A DNA stretch of 35,698 nt from Methylotenera sp. (GTDB lineage: Bacteria; Pseudomonadota; Gammaproteobacteria; Burkholderiales; Methylophilaceae). The position numbers and the translations under genes were made by a program. Of this stretch, positions 8,919 to 19,013 are shown in pieces (positions within the stretch are counted from its first letter, which is position 1; each line of letters begins with the position of its first letter). The notes under the pieces are model-generated. The model saw nothing but the letters and a program-made list of their open reading frames with translations, did no database searches and had not been told where the DNA came from. Location of the stretch: contig JANXWL010000019.1 in the NCBI GenBank assembly GCA_025351225.1, positions 1 through 35,698 on the forward strand, written 5' to 3'.

Positions 8919-11900
8919 CTAGTGTAGTTGCCGCTTATTGGCAATCAGCTCTGTCACCATATTAACCAAATCTTCATCTTGCACGGGCTTACCAAAGAAG
9001 GCATCTACACCAATTTCTTTAGCCAAGCTTTGATGTTTATCGGCAGTGCGCGAGCTAATCATAATCAAGGGCGTATTAGCAGTGCGTGCATCATCCCGAA
9101 TATTACGCGCCAAGGCAAAGCCATCCATACGCGGCATTTCAATATCGGTTAAGATTGCATCTGGCGTGATTTCTAACAGCAATTGCATGGCATCAATACC
9201 ATCTTTAGCGACAATCACTTCAAAGCCTTCGCGCTCTAATGTGCGACTTAACACTTTACGCATGGTAAGCGAATCATCTACCACCATCACGCGGTATTTG
9301 GTCGTTACACTTTCAGCAGTTAGCTTAGTTTGTGCGTTGGTTGTAATACTACCAACCGTTAATATGGCACGTGCTACTAATTGCACTGGGTTAATAATCA
9401 GCATGACATTACCATCGCCCGTTACTGTTGCGCCAACAATGCCTGGTACGCGTGCTAACTGTGCACCGATTGGCTTCATTACCGCCTCTTCGTTACTCAG
9501 TATCTCATCTACATGCAAGGCAATATTAAACGAACCTACGCGCAGTAATAGCACGGAGTTATAGGTGTGATACTCAGGTAAATGTTCTTGGTGATCGAGC
9601 AAATTAGCCAAGTAGTGAATAGGATAGTGTTTTTCTGCCCATATAATTTCTTTTGCTTCGTAAGCTGCCATTACTTCTTGGCGTTTAATTTTTTGCGCTT
9701 GCTCAATAATGCCCACAGGTAGCGCATAAAAAGCAGTGCCAGAGCGCACCACCAATACCTGCGCTACCGAAAGCGTAACAGGTAAATTAACATTAAAAAT
9801 TGTGCCTTTGCCAAACTCACTGCTAAGCTCTACACGGCCGCCTAATGCACTAATATCGTTGCGCACTACATCTAGCCCCACGCCACGACCAGCAATTTGT
9901 GATACTTTTTCAGCGGTAGAAAAACCCGATTCAAAAATAATCGACATCAATGCTTGCTCGCTTACTTCGGCATTTGGTTCTATTAATTTATTTGTAATGG
10001 CTTTTTCTTTAACACGCAACAAGTTAATACCCGCGCCATCATCGCTCACTGTAATTTGAATCTCATCATTTTCTTGACGTACTTTTAAGGTGATAATACC
10101 TGTATTGGTTTTGCCCTGATTACGCCGCTCAGCGGCCGACTCAATGCCATGTGCTACCGCGTTACGCAGTAAATGCTCAATAGGAGCACCCAATTTATCC
10201 AACACACTACGGTCAATTTCGGTACTTTCGCCATCAATCACCAAGTCAACTTTCTTTTTAAGCTCTCGCGCAGTTTGGCGCACTACACGCTGCAGCCGCT
10301 CTGATACTTGCTTAAACGGCAACATACGCACACCAAGCAAGTTTTGTTGCAAGTCACGGTTCATGCGACCCTGTTGTTGCAGGGCGGCCTCAGTATGATC
10401 CAAATTAGCAAGCAAACCGCCTTGAATCGTTGCCACATCATTCACGCTTTCGGCAATCATGCGGGTTAGTTCTTGCAACCGCGTAAAACGGTCAAACTCA
10501 AGCGGATCGAAAGTCTCATTGGCCTCTTGCAATATGCTCATGCGGGATTGTAGTTGGGTTTCGGCCTCAATTTCCAGCTCACGCAAATAAATACGCAAAC
10601 GCGTTAAACTTTCGGTCAAATCGTTTGATGATTGTTTAAAGCCTGTCAGTTCTCTATCCATACGTGAACGAATAATCGAAATCTCGCCCGCCTCGTTAAT
10701 CAACCTATCCAGTGTATCAGCACGCATACGTAAATATTGGGCTTTGCGATCTGTAGCTCGCCCAGTTGGCGGTGCGTCAATCACAGGCACTTGGCTCATC
10801 GTCTCTTCTGGTGTAGCACCTACAGTTTCATCAAAGTAACTACCAATTTGGTCAAACTCAACAAACATAATCTCAAAATCTGGGTCGGCTGATTTACGTT
10901 TGAGTGAGCGAATCACTTGGTCTTCAAGCTCATGCACGGCATCACCAAGTGCCGCTTGGCCCGCCATACGTGCGCTCCCTTTAAGGGTGTGGAGTGCGCG
11001 TTGCAAGGCATCAGGGTGTTCTGTTTGTTTGGGATTAACTTGCCAAGCACGCAATTCAGCGCCAATTTCTGGCAGAATTTCACGTGCCTCTTCTATAAAC
11101 ATAGCCAGTAATTCTTGGTCAATCTGCGATGCATCTAAGCGATTGTTTTTATTAAAAGTCTTACCTTGCGTGACCAGTTTTACCTCTATCTCTGCGGGCT
11201 CTTCATCAGACTCAACCGTTTCAATAGCAGTTTTTTCAGTTACATTAGCTTCAACGATGGTCGTATCAACCGTTGCTAGTGGCTCGACAAACTCTTCATC
11301 TTGATACGCTGGCTCTATAAATGTGACAGTAAGCTCTTTATTTTGAATCGCTTGCTGGGCTGCCTCATTTAGCACTTTAATTAAAGCATGTGCAGCTCGC
11401 GGATTGCGGTACTCAGAGATTTTTTGCCACATTTGCGACAAGGTTTTTACAGTACTGGTATACAAATCTAAATGTTTATCCGACCAAATAACATTAATTT
11501 CATCTAACCAATTCTCTAAGGCGCGGCTTAATAAGCCCATTTGCTTAAATTGTGCTGCCAATGCGTTGCTGGCTAACTTATGCGTTGCATGCCTTGCTGC
11601 AACCGATGGGTGTTTTGCCTTGGCCTCAGCCAACTTAATCACGTCTTGCTCTAATATTGTGATATTTTGCATGCTTTCATTGATGAAAACATCGTATAGC
11701 GCGCGGCTGATTTCTATTGTGCCGCCAATAACTATACGTTCATCCGATTTTTCTCTATTTGCGGTTGAGGCTGTGCTTATTGTAGATTCATCTGTGTTTG
11801 AGAAGCTTTCTATATGCGCTGTCCAAGCGTCTTGATGCACAGCAACTTCGTTGTGAGCGCGCAATGTAGCCGTCCAATCGGCAAAAGCTGCAGCTACTTG

Positions 11901-14129
11901 CTCAATAGAGGCAACTTGCTGTGGCATTAAGCTGATTTTTTTATCTAAAACACCATTTAAAAAGGTTTCTACTCTACCAGCAACCTCACCCAAAGCATTT
12001 AAACCAACGGTGCGGCCACTGCCTTTTAGCGTATGAAAACTACGACGCACCTCTACCAAGGCTTTGCTATCAGTCGCATTCACTCGCAATGCTTGGCAGT
12101 TTTGTGCAATGTGCGCTAATACCTCTTCTGCCTCTGTCAGATAAATATCTAATAGCTCAGCATCAAATGCTTTATCAATAACCGTTGCACCTTCAACCTT
12201 AAACGCAGTCTCAACTATTTTAGTTGGTGCTTTTTCAGCAACTATTTCACCAGAAACCGCAGTAGCTTCTACCTCATTAACAAGAGTAGAGGAATCTGGC
12301 ATTGGTTGTTTAGCTTTAACCACTTTTTTATTGCTAGTTGTTTCGGCACTAATTACCGCTGTCTCAACTACCGTTTCTAGCAAGCCAGCTTTTTCCAGTG
12401 CACCATTTAAACGTTGCAACGCGCCTTCTAATGCCAATTCTGATTCTGGGCGAGTTTTTGGCATTTCGTCAGCATAAAACCCAACCATACTTAAGCTCTC
12501 AGCCACTAATTCAAAATGTGCTTGATCGCTTGCATAGTCACTTTGCTCAAAATACTTAACAAACTGGTTGCAGGCATTGATAATTGCGGTTGGTGTTGTC
12601 ATGCCGAGCATTTCAAACACAGCGGAAACCTGCTTTAAAGGCTCTGGCGTAATAGTTAGCGGCGATTTATCCGCAGGATTGCGGAAGAAACTATCTAGTG
12701 CTTGCTCAACAATTTTAAGTGACTCTTTAATATGCGCAACCACTGCTTTTACAGTGTCACGATCTAGCTCTCCCGCACGGTCAGTTTCTAGCCTATCATA
12801 AATTTCGCCAGATGAAATCGACTCTAAACGCAACAGTTCTGCATGTAGTTTTTGGATTCTATCAGGGTCTAAATCTTGATAACTATGTAGCGAAGTTTCA
12901 ATTAAATTAAGCGCAGCTGCAATTTCAATTAAAGCAGCGTAATTAACTTTGCTAGCGTCGTCGCGTAAAGTGTTGCTGGCCTGCTGTAACACAGAATAAA
13001 AATCGACTATCAGCATTTGGCTAAGATTTTGCGTTAAGCCCTCACTAACAGCTAATTGATTTGAAAATTTAGTAATTAAGATATTATCTAAATCAACCCA
13101 GCCTTTATCAGCTTGTGCCTTGGCATCCACTTTAGACCAATCAGTGGTGTTGGATACTTCATCCCACAAGTCTTTTAGCTTATCTAATTCATCCAGCAAT
13201 TGCTGAACTGTAGCCGTTTCATCTGCACCTATCATATTGCCGATAAAGTTAGCTGATGATTTTTTATCTACCAGCGCATCCAGCTCAAACACTTCTTTTA
13301 CTTGCAAAACATTCGATTTATTGCTGTCGCTAATGGCCACATAATACAAAATATCACGCAATAAGTTGCTGTGTGACTTATTAACACCATCTGCAAACAA
13401 CTTTAGCTCTTGATCTAGCTTACGACACAACCGTTTTGCACCTTGATTTTCAGCAACTTCTTTTTGCTCTAGCGATTCCGTAAACGCACTTGCAACCCAC
13501 CACAGCGTTTTATTGCTATTTTTTTGCTGTACTTGGCTAACGTTACTTACCGCAGAAGTCATGGTCTCAATCGCGCTAATTTGCTTGGTTTGCAGCCAAT
13601 TAAGTAACGATTTTTGATACGCCAACCGTTGCTCTACCATAAAACCAGCATATTCTTCATCACTTAAAGTTTTGCTAGGCAAGTTTTTAGGCGCACTATT
13701 CGTGGTATCGGGAAAGAACAGTTCGCTTTCCTCTAATGTTTCGCCTTGCGCGCTAACAATTGGGCTTAATGAAGCATGCAAACGTAGGGGAATGTCGGGC
13801 GCGCCATTCATTAACTCTTGCAAGTACGACTGCAAGGTTCTAACTGCTTTTGTAAACGCAGTGATAATGTCAGGTGTAACATTAACAGATTTTTTTTCTA
13901 GTTTGGCTGCTAGCTTTTCTAACTCGCCACAATAGCGTTTGCAGCCTTCTAAACCCACCATATCAAGCGCACCAGTGGCCTGATACAAATGCGTTTGCGA
14001 AAAACGCATTGGTGAAGTGTCATCCATATTAGCTTGCAAGGTTTGCAAGTTATCTAATACAGAATTCAGTAATTGATCAATTTGATCTTTTACCCAAGTT
14101 AATGGCCCGCTATCAAAATTTTCTGACAC
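8919..14129 (-). CDS. chpA: Hybrid chemotaxis histidine kinase ChpA/PilL-type (multiple Hpt, CheA core, CheW-like, C-terminal receiver)
   Basis: 1736 aa; Hpt motifs RRSFHTLKGSGRTVGL and QRALHTLKGSARMAGQ plus degenerate HATHKLASNA; kinase LGAPIEHLLRNAVAHGIES and GRGVGLDVVRNDISALGG; receiver VMVVDDSLTMRKVLSRTLEREGF...ILTDIEMPRMDG. Sits in the pilGHIJ context. Confidence 0.94.
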   Translation of the reverse strand: MSENFDSGPLTWVKDQIDQLLNSVLDNLQTLQANMDDTSPMRFSQTHLYQATGALDMVGLEGCKRYCGELEKLAAKLEKKSVNVTPDIITAFTKAVRTLQSYLQELMNGAPDIPLRLHASLSPIVSAQGETLEESELFFPDTTNSAPKNLPSKTLSDEEYAGFMVEQRLAYQKSLLNWLQTKQISAIETMTSAVSNVSQVQQKNSNKTLWWVASAFTESLEQKEVAENQGAKRLCRKLDQELKLFADGVNKSHSNLLRDILYYVAISDSNKSNVLQVKEVFELDALVDKKSSANFIGNMIGADETATVQQLLDELDKLKDLWDEVSNTTDWSKVDAKAQADKGWVDLDNILITKFSNQLAVSEGLTQNLSQMLIVDFYSVLQQASNTLRDDASKVNYAALIEIAAALNLIETSLHSYQDLDPDRIQKLHAELLRLESISSGEIYDRLETDRAGELDRDTVKAVVAHIKESLKIVEQALDSFFRNPADKSPLTITPEPLKQVSAVFEMLGMTTPTAIINACNQFVKYFEQSDYASDQAHFELVAESLSMVGFYADEMPKTRPESELALEGALQRLNGALEKAGLLETVVETAVISAETTSNKKVVKAKQPMPDSSTLVNEVEATAVSGEIVAEKAPTKIVETAFKVEGATVIDKAFDAELLDIYLTEAEEVLAHIAQNCQALRVNATDSKALVEVRRSFHTLKGSGRTVGLNALGEVAGRVETFLNGVLDKKISLMPQQVASIEQVAAAFADWTATLRAHNEVAVHQDAWTAHIESFSNTDESTISTASTANREKSDERIVIGGTIEISRALYDVFINESMQNITILEQDVIKLAEAKAKHPSVAARHATHKLASNALAAQFKQMGLLSRALENWLDEINVIWSDKHLDLYTSTVKTLSQMWQKISEYRNPRAAHALIKVLNEAAQQAIQNKELTVTFIEPAYQDEEFVEPLATVDTTIVEANVTEKTAIETVESDEEPAEIEVKLVTQGKTFNKNNRLDASQIDQELLAMFIEEAREILPEIGAELRAWQVNPKQTEHPDALQRALHTLKGSARMAGQAALGDAVHELEDQVIRSLKRKSADPDFEIMFVEFDQIGSYFDETVGATPEETMSQVPVIDAPPTGRATDRKAQYLRMRADTLDRLINEAGEISIIRSRMDRELTGFKQSSNDLTESLTRLRIYLRELEIEAETQLQSRMSILQEANETFDPLEFDRFTRLQELTRMIAESVNDVATIQGGLLANLDHTEAALQQQGRMNRDLQQNLLGVRMLPFKQVSERLQRVVRQTARELKKKVDLVIDGESTEIDRSVLDKLGAPIEHLLRNAVAHGIESAAERRNQGKTNTGIITLKVRQENDEIQITVSDDGAGINLLRVKEKAITNKLIEPNAEVSEQALMSIIFESGFSTAEKVSQIAGRGVGLDVVRNDISALGGRVELSSEFGKGTIFNVNLPVTLSVAQVLVVRSGTAFYALPVGIIEQAQKIKRQEVMAAYEAKEIIWAEKHYPIHYLANLLDHQEHLPEYHTYNSVLLLRVGSFNIALHVDEILSNEEAVMKPIGAQLARVPGIVGATVTGDGNVMLIINPVQLVARAILTVGSITTNAQTKLTAESVTTKYRVMVVDDSLTMRKVLSRTLEREGFEVIVAKDGIDAMQLLLEITPDAILTDIEMPRMDGFALARNIRDDARTANTPLIMISSRTADKHQSLAKEIGVDAFFGKPVQDEDLVNMVTELIANKRQLH

Positions 14130-14174
14130 CTAATTAAACTCCAAGAATCTTACAATTGAATCCTAAATTGAAGC

Positions 14175-15905
14175 TTATGCCAATTTAAAGCCCGCCACTG
14201 AGTCACGTAACTCTTCCGCTAACTTGGTTAGCTGACCTACCGATTCTGCGGTAAGCTTTGTACCATCGGTGGTTTGAGACGTAATCTCTTGAATTTGCTG
14301 CATATTTTTTGCCACGGTAGAGGCCACCTGCGTTTGCGCCTCGGTTGCAGTGGAAATCGATTGAATCAAACGCGCTAAGCTGTTAGAAACAGTTTCAATC
14401 TCCGTCAAGGCCTTACCCGCCGCATCTGATAGTCGCGCACCTTCAACCACACCCTCAGTACTTTTCTCCATCGCGGCCACCGCGCTGTTAGTATCGGTTT
14501 GAATGGTTTTTACAATTGCGCCAATCTGCTTAGTCGCCTCAGATGACCGCTCTGCAAGTCGCTGCACCTCTTCCGCAACCACCGTAAAGCCTCGACCTGC
14601 CTCACCAGCTGATGCCGCCTGAATCGCCGCGTTCAAGGCCAAAATATTAGTTTGTTCAGTAATGTCAGAAATTAGCTCTACAATCTCGCCAATCTCTTGC
14701 GAGCTTTCACCCAAACGTTTGATTCGTTTAGAGGTTTCTTGAATCTGCTCGCGAATGCCGTTCATGCCGGCAATAGTGTTTTGCACCGCTTGCGAACCCA
14801 CAGTAGCAGCTTGCAGTGAGCGTTGCGCAACCTGAGAGGCCTGACTCGCGTTGCTAGATACCTGCAAAATTGAGCGCGTCATATTACCAACCGCTTCTGT
14901 TGTCTCGGTAATTTGCGATGATTGTTTTTCTGCTGCCGATAACAAGCCAACTGATGTGGCCTGCGCTTGCCCAGTTGCAGTACTTACCTGCTCTGAGGCG
15001 CGGTTAATACCTTCCACCAAGCCGCGTAAGCTATCAATGGTATAGTTAATTGAGTCAGCAATCGCACCTGTAATATTCTCTTTCACCTCGGCACGCACGG
15101 TTAAGTCACCATCCGCCAAGTCGCCCATCTCATCAAGCAGGTTGAGCACGGCCATTTGGTTTTGTTGACCATCGTTTTCTAGCATCATCACCGCACTATC
15201 AATCGTTTTAGCTTGGCGCATACCAAAATACCAAATTAAACCTAAAATCAACAAGCCCAACAAAGCCAAGGCCGTTAGAATAGTTTTTAATAAAGTGTTA
15301 CTTGAATCTTCTACTCTTGCTGACTCTTTTTCTAACTCAGCAACCAGCGTATTCACAGTACCACGATTGACATCATAAGCTGCCGTTAAGTCACCAAGCG
15401 GCTTAGCAGCTGCAATAGCACCTAATTTAATGGCAGGTACATATTCTTTAGTGTAAATGTTATAAAAGTTTTCGTTAGATTTAATAACTGCCTGAAAGGC
15501 ACCTTGCATCGTATCGTTATGTTTATTATTTTGCCAATAGGCAAGGCGGCTTTTAAAGCTCGCCTGAGCTTTATCAACCTCTGCTAGTTTTTTATCGCGC
15601 AATTCAAAATCGCTTACCGATGCAGCAACGAAAGCAGAGTTGGCAGCCGCATAAGCATCTACCGAATATAAAGGTGGTGGCAAAATATCAGCTCTTAAAT
15701 CACTATTAGATTTAATCGCGTCATACACAGGGCCATGCACACGCACCTGGCTAATAACATAAAACGCCAAGGCAATAAAAATGAGCAACCCAATAATCGG
15801 GATGAGCGTTTGACGATAGCTAGCACCTTTAGTACTGCCTGAGCTGGGGCTACCAGCAAACACCTGTTTAATTTTTGCAGGAAGATCTTTAATATTAAAT
15901 GCCAT
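14175..15905 (-). CDS. pilJ: Twitching motility methyl-accepting chemotaxis protein PilJ
   Basis: 576 aa with two TM segments and MCP signalling hairpin [48 protein letters not shown]; between pilI- and chpA-like genes. Confidence 0.93.
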   Translation of the reverse strand: MAFNIKDLPAKIKQVFAGSPSSGSTKGASYRQTLIPIIGLLIFIALAFYVISQVRVHGPVYDAIKSNSDLRADILPPPLYSVDAYAAANSAFVAASVSDFELRDKKLAEVDKAQASFKSRLAYWQNNKHNDTMQGAFQAVIKSNENFYNIYTKEYVPAIKLGAIAAAKPLGDLTAAYDVNRGTVNTLVAELEKESARVEDSSNTLLKTILTALALLGLLILGLIWYFGMRQAKTIDSAVMMLENDGQQNQMAVLNLLDEMGDLADGDLTVRAEVKENITGAIADSINYTIDSLRGLVEGINRASEQVSTATGQAQATSVGLLSAAEKQSSQITETTEAVGNMTRSILQVSSNASQASQVAQRSLQAATVGSQAVQNTIAGMNGIREQIQETSKRIKRLGESSQEIGEIVELISDITEQTNILALNAAIQAASAGEAGRGFTVVAEEVQRLAERSSEATKQIGAIVKTIQTDTNSAVAAMEKSTEGVVEGARLSDAAGKALTEIETVSNSLARLIQSISTATEAQTQVASTVAKNMQQIQEITSQTTDGTKLTAESVGQLTKLAEELRDSVAGFKLA

Positions 15906-15945
15906 TTTTAATCCCTTTTAAACTACATACTTTAATCACTATTTT

Positions 15946-15980
15946 CACTTTTAGTCACTTTTAGTCACTTTTAGTCACTT
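15946..15980. repeat. Intergenic tandem repeat, 10-bp unit CACTTTTAGT, 3.5 copies (pilI-pilJ gap)
   Basis: CACTTTTAGTCACTTTTAGTCACTTTTAGTCACTT read directly; degenerate copies extend towards about 15932. Confidence 0.9.
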
Positions 15981-15988
15981 AGGTGACA

Positions 15989-16513
15989 TTAAACTTCATA
16001 AGGTATTGCATATTCTTTTGAATGCACTAACTGTGCACAATCAAGCATGTGCCAAATACGATTTTCTGCATCTTGATAAGTTTGCGGTTTTAAACATGCG
16101 TTTTCTTCTGCCAGCTCTTCACGCAAGGTTAAATCCTCTAGTTTGCGCAAGCCTATTAATTTATCCACCACAAATGCCACATTGCTAATTACCGCCTCAC
16201 TAATCAATAACAGCCTTGCGTTAGACGATATGCTTGTAAAAGTTTGCTCTAGCATTTGTGCCAAATCATTAATGGCATACAAAACGCCACGCACGTTTGC
16301 AACGCCCAAAAACCAAGGTTTAACTAGCGGCACACGATGCAGATCAGTAATCGGAAGCGTTTCAGAAATCTCTTGCAGGTTCACCAATACGTTTTTGCTG
16401 CCAATCACCACACCCAAATAGCCAGCAGGCGTCTCTGCACCTGCCTTTTTAGCATTTTCTAAGCGCGCTAAAATATTGGTTTGGTATTCGCGTAATGTGG
16501 ATTCTTTTGCCAT
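15989..16513 (-). CDS. pilI: CheW-like adaptor protein PilI
   Basis: 174 aa; GVVIGSKNVLVNLQEISETLPITDLHRVPLVKPWFLGVANVRGVLYAINDLAQML, typical CheW fold; position in pil-chp operon. Confidence 0.9.
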   Translation of the reverse strand: MAKESTLREYQTNILARLENAKKAGAETPAGYLGVVIGSKNVLVNLQEISETLPITDLHRVPLVKPWFLGVANVRGVLYAINDLAQMLEQTFTSISSNARLLLISEAVISNVAFVVDKLIGLRKLEDLTLREELAEENACLKPQTYQDAENRIWHMLDCAQLVHSKEYAIPYEV

Positions 16514-16539
16514 AACTTAACCTTAAAACTAAACCTGCC

Positions 16540-16905
16540 CTAGCCTAGTTTATCAATAATTGCTGTCAGATCAGCTTTAGCAATAGGCTTAATTACACAG
16601 GCTTTTGCACCCATCTTTTCTGCCCAAGCGTGATCCGTTATCTGCAGTTTTCCAGAACATAAAATGACAGGAATCTTAGACGTAGCAGGATCTTTAGTCA
16701 GCGTACGGGTAGCCTGAAAGCCGGTAAGGCCTGTCATAATAATATCCATAATAATCAAATCCGGGGCAATGCTGGCCGCACGTTCCACACAGGCCTCGCC
16801 ACTTTCCAATGCAACCACCTGATAGCCACGCTCTTCTAAAAGCTCGGTTAGGTAGAATCGATCAGTTGCGGAATCATCTACAATTAATATTTTACTGATT
16901 GCCAT
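16540..16905 (-). CDS. pilH: CheY-like response regulator PilH
   Basis: 121 aa receiver domain ILIVDDSATDRFYLTELLEERGYQVVALESGEACVERAASIAPDLIIMDIIMTGLTGFQATR; adjacent to pilG and pilI. Confidence 0.9.
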   Translation of the reverse strand: MAISKILIVDDSATDRFYLTELLEERGYQVVALESGEACVERAASIAPDLIIMDIIMTGLTGFQATRTLTKDPATSKIPVILCSGKLQITDHAWAEKMGAKACVIKPIAKADLTAIIDKLG

Positions 16906-16921
16906 TGCTGCTCTCCATAAG

Positions 16922-16970
16922 TGAAACGTTAGTTAACAATTGAAACGTTAATTTAAGTAGTGAAACGTTA
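16922..16970. repeat. Three direct repeats TGAAACGTTA at 16922, 16941 and 16961 (pilG-pilH gap)
   Basis: Exact 10-bp matches with 19- and 20-bp spacing; the last copy includes the pilG stop codon. Confidence 0.9.
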
Positions 16971-17354
16971 TTTGGTAATGTAAGCATTTACCGCTTCGAT
17001 TAAAGTATCTTGTGTAAATGGCTTGGTTAAATATTGATCAGACCCCGCCATACGACCACGCGCACGGTCAAACAGGCCATCTTTACTAGACAACATAATG
17101 ACAGGGGTTGATTTAAATTTTGCGTTACGCTTAATTAAAGCGCAGGTTTGATAACCATCTAAGCGTGGCATCATAATATCCACAAAAATCACTTGTGGGT
17201 GTTGATCAGCAATTTTGGCGAGCGCATCAAAACCATCTTCTGCCAAAATAACCTCGCAACCCGCTGATTTTAAGAAAATCTCGGCGCTGCGACGTATAGT
17301 GTTACTGTCGTCAATTACCATTACTTTTGTGCCAGCTAAATTTGCTTGAGCCAC
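16968..17354 (-). CDS. pilG: CheY-like response regulator PilG
   Basis: 128 aa receiver VMVIDDSNTIRRSAEIFLKSAGCEVILAEDGFDALAKIADQHPQVIFVDIMMPRLDGYQTCALIK...YLTKPFTQDTLIEAV; first gene of the operon. Confidence 0.92.
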   Translation of the reverse strand: MAQANLAGTKVMVIDDSNTIRRSAEIFLKSAGCEVILAEDGFDALAKIADQHPQVIFVDIMMPRLDGYQTCALIKRNAKFKSTPVIMLSSKDGLFDRARGRMAGSDQYLTKPFTQDTLIEAVNAYITK

Positions 17355-17648
17355 GTTGTAGCCTCCTAACTAAACGACATAACCGATGAGAAATCGACAT
17401 TTTTTGATACAAATCTGCCGCACTCATCTCAATATAATTGATTAAGCACTTTTCATGCCTACTTTAGCTTGCTGTCTTGCCAAATAAATATTGGCTTAGA
17501 TTTTGCTTAATATTATTTTTGTAATGTTATTTACAGAGTATTACCATCACGTTAATGCAAAATATGACATTTTTTAAAATAAATTGCAACACTTACATGA
17601 TATTTGTAATAATATACTTTAACAATAATCAATAAAGATTGACCTGCG

Positions 17649-17679
17649 TGTAGTAAAAACAGCATATTGTTTTACTACA
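17649..17679. promoter_or_regulatory. Inverted repeat TGTAGTAAAA-N11-TTTTACTACA upstream of the FIST gene
   Basis: Perfect 10-bp arms, about 40 bp upstream of the ATG at 17719; no terminator-like T-run follows. Confidence 0.45.
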
Positions 17680-17718
17680 TCATTAATTAAACGCTCTTAA
17701 ATATTAGGACATTCTGCA

Positions 17719-18879
17719 ATGATTATTAGACAAGAATCTGTCGACGCCAAATTAGCTTTAAAAGATTTACCTAGCAATTCACCGCTACCGAGTGCAAATC
17801 TTGTATTAGTTTTTGGGTCTGTAAAAAGATTTACCGAAGGCAAATTACAAGGCTTTTTAAAATCTCGTTATCCTGCTGCGCAATTGGTGGGTTGCACCAC
17901 ATCAGGCGAAATAAGCCCTAGTGGCGTGTATGACGACAGCATTCAGATCACCGCTATTCAATGGGAAAAAACCGTACAACGCGTAGCGCAGACCAAAATG
18001 ACTGGCATGCAAAACTCGTTTGAGGCTGCCGCTGGCTTAGCCAAACAACTTAAGGCAGATTCACTACGTACCATTTTAGTCATTTCTGATGGCCTTAATG
18101 TCAACGGCTCTGAGCTACTGAGCGGTTTTCAAAGTGTGTTGGGTGACATCCCTATCGTGGGTGGCTTAGCAGGCGATGGCGGCGCATTTGTAAAAACATT
18201 GCAGCTATTTAATGAAACTATTTCAGATAATCAAGTTATTGCGGTTGGCTTATACGGCAATGCATTAATCACCTCTAGCGGTGCCTTGGGCGGCTGGAAG
18301 CCTTATGGTCCACCGCGCAAAGTCACCAAATCCACCAAAAACGTAGTGTTTGAAATGGATGGCAAACCTGCGTTGCCAATTTATAGAATGTATATTGGCG
18401 AGGCATTTTCACGCGGCTTACCAGGCACGGGTTTAAAGTTTCCACTTGCTGTAATTGAAGAAGGTAAACGCGATATTGAAAAAATTCGTACCTTGTTGGC
18501 AATCGATAATAAAAATAATAGCTTAACCTTTGCAGGTAATGTGGAAGAAGGCGAAACTGTAAGACTTTGCCAAACCAACCACGACCGATTAGTGGAAGGT
18601 GCAGGCGGTGCAGCCAATTTGGTAATGAGCGGCTTAAGCGCAAGCAAAACCAATCAACCTGGCTTAGCGCTGTGTGTGAGTTGTGTGGGTCGCAAAGGTG
18701 TAATGGCTGAGCAAGTGGGCGACGAAGTAAAACTAGTGCAGCAAATTTTAGGCGCACAAACCTCGGTCACAGGCTTTTACTCGTATGGTGAACTTGCACC
18801 GCGCCCCAATACCACTGATAGCGTATTGCATAATCAAACCATGACAATCGGCTACTTAAGCGAAAATTTGCTGGCTTAA
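17719..18879 (+). CDS. FIST-domain (FIST_N + FIST_C) sensory protein
   Basis: 386 aa; LVLVFGSVKRF..., YPAAQLVGCTTSGEISPSGVYDDSIQITAIQW, GGLAGDGGAF, C-terminal FYSYGELAPRPNT..LHNQTMTIGYL; typical FIST organisation. Confidence 0.9.
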   Translation: MIIRQESVDAKLALKDLPSNSPLPSANLVLVFGSVKRFTEGKLQGFLKSRYPAAQLVGCTTSGEISPSGVYDDSIQITAIQWEKTVQRVAQTKMTGMQNSFEAAAGLAKQLKADSLRTILVISDGLNVNGSELLSGFQSVLGDIPIVGGLAGDGGAFVKTLQLFNETISDNQVIAVGLYGNALITSSGALGGWKPYGPPRKVTKSTKNVVFEMDGKPALPIYRMYIGEAFSRGLPGTGLKFPLAVIEEGKRDIEKIRTLLAIDNKNNSLTFAGNVEEGETVRLCQTNHDRLVEGAGGAANLVMSGLSASKTNQPGLALCVSCVGRKGVMAEQVGDEVKLVQQILGAQTSVTGFYSYGELAPRPNTTDSVLHNQTMTIGYLSENLLA

Positions 18880-18922
18880 GTTTGCCAGTTTAAATTTAAT
18901 AGTTTAATTACGTAATTCATCA

Positions 18923-18949
18923 AGCACCTGTTCCAAACAGGTGCTTTTT
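18923..18949 (+). terminator. Rho-independent terminator after the FIST gene
   Basis: AGCACCTGTT-CCA-AACAGGTGCT followed by TTTTGTTTT. Confidence 0.88.
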
Positions 18950-19013
18950 GTTTTATGATTAGTCCTTAACATTTTAAAATAAATAACAATTTAATTTTCA
19001 AGAGGAAATCATC

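Noticed and set aside
15946-16970. Direct repeats in the pil-chp gaps as a CRISPR array
   Set aside because: Units are only 10 bp, spacers are absent or 9-10 bp, and no cas genes are present.
17719-18879. Calling the FIST protein a NosP-type haem/NO sensor
   Set aside because: Haem ligation cannot be judged from this sequence alone and no NahK-like kinase is adjacent.
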